From: Deltaproteobacteria bacterium
Lineage (GTDB): Bacteria; Myxococcota_A; Polyangia; Haliangiales; JADYYK01
Length of the DNA: 39,410 nt
Assembly: GCA_020853705.1 (NCBI GenBank)
Contig: JADYYK010000037.1
Span: forward strand, 1-39,410
Direction: 5' to 3'
In this document: piece by piece, positions 18,166-25,335 of the stretch
How the letters are laid out: each line of letters starts with the position of its first letter
How positions within the stretch are numbered: the first letter of the stretch is position 1
Notes under the pieces: generated by a model
Seen by the model: the letters and a program-made list of their open reading frames with translations, nothing else
The model's database searches: none
Told to the model about the DNA's origin: nothing
Translations under genes and position numbers: made by a program

Positions 18166-19254
18166 TCACTTGAACCAGAAGCCCCCCGGCTCGCGAGCAT
18201 GGTCGATCACCACCAGGCCAGCGCGGGCTGCGTCCATGTGCACGGTCAACGCTGCCGAATACAGATAGTCGAGCTTGGTGGCGCGCAGGTGCACCTGCAG
18301 CCGCTGACGGACCTCCCCCTCGTCGATCCCGCAGGCCGCAGCGCTGCTGCGGGCCAGCTCCTCGAACAGGCTGTCGCCTTCGCGCATGCGCAGGCGGGCA
18401 GGCAGCGTCATCACCACGTGGGCGTCGTGGTCTCGAGCGAAGCGCGTCAGCTCACCGCGCAAGGCCGGCCCACCCTCGTCGCCCACGCTGCACACCAGGA
18501 TCTGCGCCCAGCCGGTCGGCCGCAACACCTGGGGCAGCCCCTGCAGCACGCGACGGAACAGCAGGAAGCCGTCGTCATCCGGGTTGGCCGCCGGCGACAG
18601 CAGGTGGGGTGGAAACGCGAGGATCGGCGGGTTAGCCGCGACGTAGTCGAAGCGCTCATCTGGCTTCAGCGCGGCGTAGAGGTCGCCCTGGCGCACCTCT
18701 GCGCGCTCGCCCACACCGTTGAGCGCGAAGCTCAGCTCGATGCAAGCCACCAGCAGGGGGTTGACCTCGACCGCGAGCACGCTTTGGGCGACGTCCAGGC
18801 AGCGCAGCGCCATCATGCCGATCCCCGAGCACAGATCGAGGCAGCGCGCGCCAGGCGGCGGAGAGATGCGCGCCGCGAGCACGGCAGCGTCGCCGATCAG
18901 GCCCTGGCCCGCGGGCAGAAACACCATCTGACCGAGTACTGGCAGGAGGATGAGCCCCTCGGTCCACACCACACCTTTGGCCACCACGAGGACGCCGAGA
19001 CGCAGCAGCGCGTCGACCGTGTCGGCGCCGAGGATCTCGCCCAGGGCCCGGCGCTCGACCGGATCACCGAGCAGGAACACGCTGACCAGGTTGCGCAGAG
19101 CCTCGGGCAGCGCTCCGAGCTCCTTGCGCATCTCGGGGAAGCGCAGGTGCAGCACCCCATAGACGGCATAGGCATCGACATAGCCGGCCCGCAGCAGCAG
19201 CTCGGGCAGCCGGCGCAAATGCGCCACATCGTCGTGGTCCAGCTGGGGCGCCAT
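18166..19254 (-). CDS. Class I SAM methyltransferase, copy 1 of the island family
   Basis: The protein has 362 residues from ATG 19254. The N-terminal 120 residues are a helical domain shared with the other two copies (LPELLLRAGYVDAYAVYG). The Rossmann domain then has SAM motif I CLDLCSGIG (138-146), acidic motif AVEVN (161-165) and NPPI (208-211), close to the NPPY motif of HemK/PrmC-type and related N-methyltransferases. The last ten residues are AREPGGFWFK; the PGGFWF tail is common to all three copies. The substrate is unknown; context suggests tailoring of the product of the radical SAM locus. It is divergent from copy 2 with only 28 bases between the starts, and convergent with the tetratricopeptide-like gene. 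Confidence 0.8.
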   Translation of the reverse strand: MAPQLDHDDVAHLRRLPELLLRAGYVDAYAVYGVLHLRFPEMRKELGALPEALRNLVSVFLLGDPVERRALGEILGADTVDALLRLGVLVVAKGVVWTEGLILLPVLGQMVFLPAGQGLIGDAAVLAARISPPPGARCLDLCSGIGMMALRCLDVAQSVLAVEVNPLLVACIELSFALNGVGERAEVRQGDLYAALKPDERFDYVAANPPILAFPPHLLSPAANPDDDGFLLFRRVLQGLPQVLRPTGWAQILVCSVGDEGGPALRGELTRFARDHDAHVVMTLPARLRMREGDSLFEELARSSAAACGIDEGEVRQRLQVHLRATKLDYLYSAALTVHMDAARAGLVVIDHAREPGGFWFK

Positions 19255-19263
19255 CGAGGCGCC

Positions 19264-19290
19264 AGTTTACCAGCGCCCCTACATGCGCAA
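19264..19290 (-). promoter_or_regulatory. Possible promoter for methyltransferase copy 1
   Basis: On the minus strand TAAACT (19269-19264) could be a -10 box nine bases before the ATG, with TTGCGC (19290-19285) as a poor -35 box at a short 15-base spacing. If used, the transcript would be leaderless. The gap between the divergent starts is too short for two conventional promoters. Confidence 0.25.
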
Positions 19291-20368
19291 TAGTCGCGCT
19301 GTGACTGATCTCGAATCACTTCAGCGCTTGCCCGCGGTGCTGGTTCGAGAGGGCTACATCGACGCGTATCAGCTGTTTGGTCCGGTCAACACGCGCTTCG
19401 CCTCGTTGCGTCGGCACCTCGACCCGTTGCCGTCGCCGCTGCGCGGCTTGGTGCAGCTGTTCCTGCTCGCCGAGGCGGTGGCGCCCGACGTGCTCGCCCC
19501 TGCGCTCACGCCTGGCGACCTCGCAGCGCTGGTCCGGCTCCGGCTGCTGGTCGAGGAGGCCGCGGGGCTACGCAGCAATGGTCTGCGGCTGCTGCCGATC
19601 GCGGGCCGGCTGGTGTTCGTGCCAGCCGTGACTCCCGCTGGCTGGGTCGGTGGCGACCAGCTAGCGCTGTTGCTGCGCGCCATGCCGGCACGCAGTGGCC
19701 TCAGTATCGATCTGTGCGCAAGCACCGGCGCGTTGGCCATCCACCTGGCGTCGCGTGGTGCTCACGTCATCGCGGTCGAGTCCAATGCCGAGCTTGCGCG
19801 CGCTGCTGCGCTCAACATCGCCATGGCCCAGCTCGACCGTCGGGTCGAGGTGCGTGACGGTGACCTCTGGCTCGCCGCACCTGGGCAGCGCTTCAACCGG
19901 GTCACCGCGATCCCCCCGACCTTGCCTGGACCGCCACACCTGATGGCGGCGCGCCATGGCGGCGGCGACGGCTTCCTGGTGGTGCGGCGCATCCTCGGCG
20001 CGCTGCCGCGTATCCTGTCCCACGATGGCATCGCCAGCCTCGCGGGCGTCTGTCTGGGCAACCGCAGCGGACCCTTCGGCGCGCCCGAGCTGGGGCGACT
20101 GGCGCGCGATCACGACCTCAGCGTGGTGTGGACCGTGCCGTCCCGGCAGTCCATCCAGCCCGGCGAGAAGGGCTTCGAGCGCCTGGTGCTCCTGTGCGCG
20201 GCGGCCACGGGCGTCGACGCCGAGGTCATGCGTGACCAGCTCGCGGAGCATCTTCGGCAGCAGCACTCCGACCAGCTGTACTACTACTTCATCACCGCGA
20301 GCCGGGGCGGCGAGGGCCTCCGGCACACCTCGCACTATCGGGAGCCGGGCGGCTTCTGGTTCCGCTGA
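19283..20368 (+). CDS. Class I methyltransferase homologue, copy 2, with altered catalytic motif
   Basis: The protein has 361 residues from ATG 19283 (GTG 19301 is an alternative that better matches copy 1's length). It shares the N-terminal helical domain (LPAVLVREGYIDAYQLFG), the acidic AVESN motif (164-168) and the PGGFWFR tail with copies 1 and 3. SAM motif I is DLCASTG (143-149) instead of DLCSGIG. The NPP motif has become IPPT (210-213), losing the asparagine that positions the acceptor in NPPY-type enzymes. It may use a different acceptor, act as a non-catalytic partner, or be losing function; the frame is fully open. Its 3' end overlaps the convergent transposase-derived gene by 34 bases. 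Confidence 0.75.
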   Translation: MRNSRAVTDLESLQRLPAVLVREGYIDAYQLFGPVNTRFASLRRHLDPLPSPLRGLVQLFLLAEAVAPDVLAPALTPGDLAALVRLRLLVEEAAGLRSNGLRLLPIAGRLVFVPAVTPAGWVGGDQLALLLRAMPARSGLSIDLCASTGALAIHLASRGAHVIAVESNAELARAAALNIAMAQLDRRVEVRDGDLWLAAPGQRFNRVTAIPPTLPGPPHLMAARHGGGDGFLVVRRILGALPRILSHDGIASLAGVCLGNRSGPFGAPELGRLARDHDLSVVWTVPSRQSIQPGEKGFERLVLLCAAATGVDAEVMRDQLAEHLRQQHSDQLYYYFITASRGGEGLRHTSHYREPGGFWFR

Positions 20369-21252
20369 CGCAGCGGCTCCTCGTACTGCTGCAGGCTCAC
20401 GTAGCGTGAGAACGACGGCACCACCGCGTCGAGGCTGCGGTCGCCTGCCAGCGGGGCCCCGGTCAGCCGCGCGAACCAGCGATTGACCAGCTCCTGCCAC
20501 TGCTCGTCGCTGTGCAGGAGGTGCAGGTGATGTCGGGGGTCGCTCTCCAGCCAGTGCCACAGCGTCCCGGCGTGCCCGCCGCAGCTCGAGACCACCAGGT
20601 AGACATCTTGATCCTCGGGCACGAAGCGTGCGACCGAGCCCAGAAACTCCCTGAACTCCGAGACCGGGCCGCCGTCAGGCGTCATCGTGATCAGGGGCGC
20701 ATCCTGTCGGAGCTGATGCAGGATCGACTGCTTGCGCTGGATGCGGCCTGTGACCACCACCACGGCGCGCTCGGGCGCACCCACGAAGGTGCCCAGGATG
20801 TCGCGGACATCGTCGCCGAAGGGGAGCTCGGCGGAGTTGAGCTGCAGGCCAAACGCACGCCAGATCCGGCTCACCGCGCTCTGCGACAGCCCCAGGGTCT
20901 GGGCCAGTGAGCGGGTCGTCCAGGGGGCGCCCGATGGACTCCGCGCCAGGGTCAGGACCACGGCGCGCTCGACGTCGGCGACCTTCAGCGTGGGGGGGGC
21001 GCCCGACCGGGGCTGATCGCCGAGGCCGCGCAGGCGCTGGGTGACGAAACGGCGGCGCCACTTGCCCACCGTCTGTTCACCCACGCCGGTCTCGCTGGCC
21101 ACGGTCTTGTTGTCCTTGCCGTCCGCGCACAGCAGCACCACCCGGGCGCGGACCGCAGCCTGGCCGGCACCCGGGGGCTTCTGGGTCCATCCCAGCAGCA
21201 CCCGACGCTCCTCGTCGTGCAGGATCAGCTTCGACTTTGGGCGTCCTCTCAC
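20335..21252 (-). CDS. IS630-family transposase-derived protein with lost DDE triad
   Basis: The protein has 305 residues from GTG 21252. The N-terminal half keeps the IS630 helix-turn-helix region (TVASETGVGEQTVGKWRRRF, then RSLAQTLGLSQSAVSRIWRAFGLQ). In the catalytic half the three acidic residues are gone: the usual VDE block reads VVVTGR (Thr168/Gly169), the DN block reads VVSSCGGH (Ser222), and the NQVERWF block reads ELVNRWF (Asn257). About 35 residues normally between the first two (the HGTTTLFAALD region) are missing. The frame is intact and no flanking terminal repeats are visible. It probably no longer transposes and could be a DNA-binding protein recruited by the locus; it could also be a decaying remnant. 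It lies last in the leftward gene chain. Confidence 0.8.
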   Translation of the reverse strand: MRGRPKSKLILHDEERRVLLGWTQKPPGAGQAAVRARVVLLCADGKDNKTVASETGVGEQTVGKWRRRFVTQRLRGLGDQPRSGAPPTLKVADVERAVVLTLARSPSGAPWTTRSLAQTLGLSQSAVSRIWRAFGLQLNSAELPFGDDVRDILGTFVGAPERAVVVVTGRIQRKQSILHQLRQDAPLITMTPDGGPVSEFREFLGSVARFVPEDQDVYLVVSSCGGHAGTLWHWLESDPRHHLHLLHSDEQWQELVNRWFARLTGAPLAGDRSLDAVVPSFSRYVSLQQYEEPLRQRNQKPPGSR

Positions 21253-21314
21253 CTTGCGTCCTCTTACGTGGCAGCCCAGGTCAGCGTTCCCTCCGCGCGA
21301 CCGGGGCCGCCTGG

Positions 21315-22955
21315 CTACGACATGCGCTGTCGCAGCCAGTCAGTGACGGTACCCAGGAAGGACGGATCGACGTGACGCGACCCGTCATAGTACTGGGCGA
21401 TGGTCGACTCGCCCTGGACCTTCTTGAAGGTGTGGTCCAGGTCGGGCAGCAAGGCGTAGGTGACCTCCACGCCAGCCGCCTTGGCCGCGGCCACCAGATG
21501 TTCCGCGTCCTTGCTGGGCGAGACCTGGAAGTCCTGGCTGCCCTGGGCCACCAGCACCGGGCACTGCACAGCGGCCACCAGCGCATCGCCACGGCGGGCC
21601 AGGTGCTCCTGGAACCAGCGCCGACCGCGCGCCCCGACGAAGAGATGGTCAGGGATCTGACCCGCGACCCAGGGCTTGTCGGCACGGACCAGCTCGACAT
21701 AGTCCTTGAACTGCTTGATCTGGCTGTCGACGGTGTTGCTCGAGAGGCCGACCTTCCGGCCCTGGTCGACGATCTGATCCACGACGATGTCGTCGATGGC
21801 GCGTCCCGGAGAGGCCATCAGCACCAGCGCCGCGATCTTCTTGCCCTCGTCCTTGGCGATCGCCAGCGCCACGGTGCCGCCCTGGCTGTGCCCGATGAGC
21901 GCGATGCGGTTCGGATCGACGTCGGCCCGACCCCGCAGGTAGGTCAGCACAGCCCGGGCATCCGTGATGACGGTCTCCAGCCCCTGCTCGAGGACGTCCT
22001 TGCCAATCAGGGTCTTGCCAGCGCCACGGGTGTCGTAACGCAGCCCGACGAAGCCCTTCTCGCTGAGGTGGTCCATGATCTCGTGGGTGCCGAGGTCGAC
22101 CTCTCCCGCGAACCCGTTGCGGTCATGGGCGCCGGTCCCGCTCAGGAACAGTACGGCCGGGAAGGGCCCCTTGCCCGCCGGCACCGTCACCGTGGCGCCC
22201 AGCGGTGTCACCGGGCCCGGGATGGCGACGTCCTCGAGCTGGAACGTCTTGCCTGCGGGCGGGCTGTACGTGAGCCGGACCAGGGGCAGGACCTCCTTGT
22301 CATGCCAGGCCGGCAGGGGCGGAGGCGGATCCTCGCGGCGCGCCTCGATGGCCTGGGACGGTGTGCGCGCGACCAGCAGCACGCCGTCGTCGTTGATGAG
22401 CAGCTCCTCCTCGTGCGACGAGCGGTACATCTTGCCGCCGGCGCCGACGAGGTCAGGGGCAGGCGCCATCTGGTAGGGCACCGACATCAGGGCGTTGACG
22501 ACGAAGGCCGAGAACTTGGCCTCCCCGGCGAGCTTCCCCTGCGCGTGCCCGAGCGCCAGCATGAGGGCCTGCTGGCCAGTCATGTTCGACTCCATGATGA
22601 ACTGGCCGTCGCCCAGGGGCACGGTCTGCTTGCTCCCGTCGGGCATTGTGACATCGACGGTCTCGCCCTTGAACTCGAGCGACATGCCGAGGCCCGCGGT
22701 CTGGGTCCGATAGCGGACCGGACGCAACGACTCGTCACACACCAGGCGACAGCGCTGCGTGATGAGCGATCCCCCTTGACCCATGGCGACGGGGTCGACC
22801 TCGAGCAGGAACTCCAACTCGTGCAGCCCGGTGTCGCCAAGTGGTCCGACATACACCGTCCACTGGGTGGCGAACTTGCTGCCATTCAGGAGTGTCGTGT
22901 AGACCAGCGGCTGTCCGGCAATGGGAAACAGCTTGGAGAGGAATTGCACGCCCAT
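21315..22955 (-). CDS. Alpha/beta hydrolase with long N-terminal extension
   Basis: The protein has 546 residues from ATG 22955, with a good ribosome site (GGTGGAG). Residues 1-240 are beta-rich and unrecognised. The alpha/beta hydrolase domain follows: VLFLSGTGAHDRNG (oxyanion region), nucleophile elbow GHSQGG (Ser357), GSQD (Asp475) and DLDHTF (His508), so the triad is complete. The nearest family resemblance is to dienelactone-hydrolase or S9-peptidase-like esterases. No signal peptide is seen, so it is probably cytoplasmic. It lies 74 bases downstream of the AAA ATPase and 62 bases upstream of the transposase-derived gene, all on the same strand. In a peptide-tailoring locus it might be a leader peptidase or an esterase; this is a guess from context. 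Confidence 0.8.
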   Translation of the reverse strand: MGVQFLSKLFPIAGQPLVYTTLLNGSKFATQWTVYVGPLGDTGLHELEFLLEVDPVAMGQGGSLITQRCRLVCDESLRPVRYRTQTAGLGMSLEFKGETVDVTMPDGSKQTVPLGDGQFIMESNMTGQQALMLALGHAQGKLAGEAKFSAFVVNALMSVPYQMAPAPDLVGAGGKMYRSSHEEELLINDDGVLLVARTPSQAIEARREDPPPPLPAWHDKEVLPLVRLTYSPPAGKTFQLEDVAIPGPVTPLGATVTVPAGKGPFPAVLFLSGTGAHDRNGFAGEVDLGTHEIMDHLSEKGFVGLRYDTRGAGKTLIGKDVLEQGLETVITDARAVLTYLRGRADVDPNRIALIGHSQGGTVALAIAKDEGKKIAALVLMASPGRAIDDIVVDQIVDQGRKVGLSSNTVDSQIKQFKDYVELVRADKPWVAGQIPDHLFVGARGRRWFQEHLARRGDALVAAVQCPVLVAQGSQDFQVSPSKDAEHLVAAAKAAGVEVTYALLPDLDHTFKKVQGESTIAQYYDGSRHVDPSFLGTVTDWLRQRMS

Positions 22956-22966
22956 GGATCTCCACC

Positions 22967-22981
22967 TTTCGCGTTGCGAAA
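22967..22981. repeat. Perfect hairpin just upstream of the hydrolase ribosome site
   Basis: TTTCGC (22967-22972) and GCGAAA (22976-22981) pair around GTT. On the minus-strand transcript the hairpin ends directly before the hydrolase ribosome site GGTGGAG. It could act as an mRNA stability or processing element, or as a small operator between the ATPase and hydrolase genes. Confidence 0.4.
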
Positions 22982-23029
22982 CCAACTACTCGCGGCGCCG
23001 CCCTGGGCGTCGCTGCGTCGAACTCGGGC

Positions 23030-25165
23030 TCAGCCCCGCAGTTCGAGCGGCGCGCCATCGTCGTCCATCTCGGCGACGAGGCGGTTGAGCTTGTGCATCT
23101 CGTTGTCGTGTGCGCGCTCGATGATCTTCATCGTGACCGGGGAGTTCTGCCCCGCTGCCAGCAGCGAGGCGCCCAGGGCCACCATCTTGATCTGCCCGCC
23201 CGAGAGATCCTCGTATCGGGTGGCCAGGTACTCGAGGTCGACGTCCTTGATCGGTACCTCGTCCGGGAAGACGCGCTGCCAGATGGCGAGCCGGGCGACC
23301 TCGTCCGGCTTGGGGAAGGAGATGCCGTACTGGAAGCGGCGCAGGAACGCGGTGTCGATGTGCGAGCGCAGGTTGGAGGCCAGGATGACGATGCCGTCGT
23401 AGGCCTCGATGCGCTGCAGGAGGTAGCTGACCTCCATGTTGGCGTACCGGTCCTTGGACTCCTTGACCTCGGTGCGCTTGCCGAACAGCGCGTCGGCCTC
23501 GTCGAAGAACAGGATCGAGTCCGAACCCTCGGTGGCATCGAACAGCTGCGACAAGTTGCGCTCGGTCTCGCCGATCCACTTGGAGACCACGGCGGAGATC
23601 TCGACCTGGTACAGGTCGACGTTCAAGCTGTGCGCCATGACCTCGGCCGACATGGTCTTGCCGGTGCCCGACTCGCCGAGGAAGAGCGCACACATGCCGC
23701 GACCGCGGAGGTGCTTCTTGGCGTAGCCCCAGTCCTCGAAGACGCGGGCCCGGTTGATGCAGGCCGTGTACAGATCGAAGACGCGACGCATCACGTCGCG
23801 GGGCAAGACCAGATCCTCCCAGGTGTAGCGGCTCTCGACCCGGCGAGCGAACTTGCCGAGGTCGCGCCGGGTGCGCTCGCGCGCGGCCCCCCACATGTCA
23901 TCGGCGCCCACGACGGGCTTCTTCTTGGGGCCAGCACGCAGACGCGCCGCCACGCTGGCATGGTGCACGATGGCGTCGACATCGCCCACGCCGACGCGAT
24001 AGACGCTGGCCAGCTGGTCGACCGAGACATCGCGGCCGATCTCGACCGGCAGCTTGGTCAGCTTGGGGTCGGTCGCGTGGGCCAGGCTGGTCTCGAACAG
24101 CTTGCGCCGCTCGCTGAAGGTGATCTTCTCGAGCTCGAAGGTCGACACGTCGAGGCCAACCTGCTCGAGCATGTGGACCTCGCTCTTGTCCTTGCCCTCG
24201 GTGGCAAAGATGACGACCTCGCGCTCCAGGGCCAGCGCTCGCCGCCAGCGCTGGGCCACGCGCTGCATGCGCCGCGGATTGGGCTCCTCGTCGCCCTGGG
24301 TCATCGGGTTCAGGAACATGGCGATGCCGTTGCGCAGACGCGCCTCGCGCAGCGTCTCGGCGACCGGATCGTCCAGATCCTGTTCGACGGTCTTGAGGTC
24401 GAGCACGATGACGGGGCGCTTGAGGCGTGCCGCCAGCAGACGCGCCATCGGCACCGCGGCCCGGCTCAGCACCGGGTTGAGGTGCAGGACCCGCATGGTC
24501 CCCTCGGTGCGCAGCAGGTAGTCGAACATCGTCCACAGCTCGGGCGGGATGATGCCGTCGCCCGCGACCTCGGCGCCCTTCTCTGGCGGGTGCACCAGGT
24601 CGGCCAGACCGATCAGGTTCTCGGGCAGCCCAGGCGCTTCGCCGGGCAGGATGTGGTGCAGCAGCGCGGGCTCGCCACACAGCTCGCGCTGCGACAGCGG
24701 CGTGCTCTCCGGCCCCAGGATGCGCAGCAGGTTGTAGCGCACCAGCGGACCATTGTTGAGCAGCGCGCCGAAGGCCTCGGTGCGGTCGCTGACCTTGGGA
24801 TACAGCACGGCCAGCCAGCTGCCGATGCGCGGGCCGGGGGCGCCGAACATCGTCCCCGACACGTTGACCGCTGCCGCATAGACGCGCTCATCGAGTTCGG
24901 TCGCGATGGTCAGCAGCAGGAGGTCGGCTGCCGTGACGTTCAGCCCGAACATGTTGGCGAGCGTGTTGAACGTGCCGAAGAAGGCCTTCTCGTCGGCCTC
25001 GGGCAGCGTCATCGCTGCGTTTGCCAGCGGTGCGAGAGGGCCCAGCGAGGGAACCTGGGCGCTGGTGCGTCCGACTGCCTGCGCCGCAGCGAGGATCCTG
25101 CGCGCCGCGAGAGCAAGAAACACGTCAGGCGGACACCCCGGCAGTAGCTTTGGAAGGGCGGCCAT
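23030..25165 (-). CDS. Tandem AAA ATPase, N-terminal module degenerate
   Basis: The protein has 711 residues from ATG 25165. The C-terminal AAA module is complete: Walker A GESGTGKT (497-504), Walker B ILFFDEAD (551-558), sensor-like VILASN, and the arginine-finger region AFLRRFQY. Residues about 215-400 look like an earlier AAA module without a Walker A. Residues 80-175 (for example LLTIATELDERVYAAAV, LLNNGPLVRYNLLRI) resemble the N-terminal winged-helix region of ATPases found with extracellular contractile injection systems (Afp15-like). No sheath, tube or baseplate gene is present here, so it is probably a stand-alone remodeller serving this locus. It is 168 bases downstream of the radical SAM chain on the same strand. 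Confidence 0.8.
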   Translation of the reverse strand: MAALPKLLPGCPPDVFLALAARRILAAAQAVGRTSAQVPSLGPLAPLANAAMTLPEADEKAFFGTFNTLANMFGLNVTAADLLLLTIATELDERVYAAAVNVSGTMFGAPGPRIGSWLAVLYPKVSDRTEAFGALLNNGPLVRYNLLRILGPESTPLSQRELCGEPALLHHILPGEAPGLPENLIGLADLVHPPEKGAEVAGDGIIPPELWTMFDYLLRTEGTMRVLHLNPVLSRAAVPMARLLAARLKRPVIVLDLKTVEQDLDDPVAETLREARLRNGIAMFLNPMTQGDEEPNPRRMQRVAQRWRRALALEREVVIFATEGKDKSEVHMLEQVGLDVSTFELEKITFSERRKLFETSLAHATDPKLTKLPVEIGRDVSVDQLASVYRVGVGDVDAIVHHASVAARLRAGPKKKPVVGADDMWGAARERTRRDLGKFARRVESRYTWEDLVLPRDVMRRVFDLYTACINRARVFEDWGYAKKHLRGRGMCALFLGESGTGKTMSAEVMAHSLNVDLYQVEISAVVSKWIGETERNLSQLFDATEGSDSILFFDEADALFGKRTEVKESKDRYANMEVSYLLQRIEAYDGIVILASNLRSHIDTAFLRRFQYGISFPKPDEVARLAIWQRVFPDEVPIKDVDLEYLATRYEDLSGGQIKMVALGASLLAAGQNSPVTMKIIERAHDNEMHKLNRLVAEMDDDGAPLELRG

Positions 25166-25233
25166 GGCTGGGACGATACGCCCTCCTCCGGTGCGCGATC
25201 AATCGCCTTCGGCCTGTGGCGTTCCGGTATTGC

Positions 25234-25335
25234 GGCCAGGCTGGGCTGAGGCTGGCTGAGGCTGGGCGCGGCGGCGGGCCGAGGCTGGGCTTGGCGGCGG
25301 GCTGAGGCTGGGCGAGGGCTGGCCTGTGCTGGGCT
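25234..25335. repeat. Degenerate GAGGCTGGGC repeats between radical SAM chain and AAA ATPase
   Basis: The plus strand shows repeated GGCTGAGGCTGGGC-like units. They include a 23-base pair of near copies, GAGGCTGGGCGCGGCGGCGG at about 25259 and GAGGCTGGGCTTGGCGGCGG at 25281, differing at two of these first 20 bases. The array fills the gap after the stop of the last radical SAM gene (25334) and before the ATPase start. It is noncoding. It may lower transcription into the ATPase or be simple slippage. Confidence 0.6.

Noticed and set aside
20335..21252. Active IS630 insertion sequence
   Set aside because: All three DDE positions are substituted, an internal block is missing and no terminal inverted repeats with TA duplication are visible.
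23030..25165. Contractile injection system locus
   Set aside because: Only the ATPase resembles such systems; there is no sheath, tube, baseplate or spike gene in the window.
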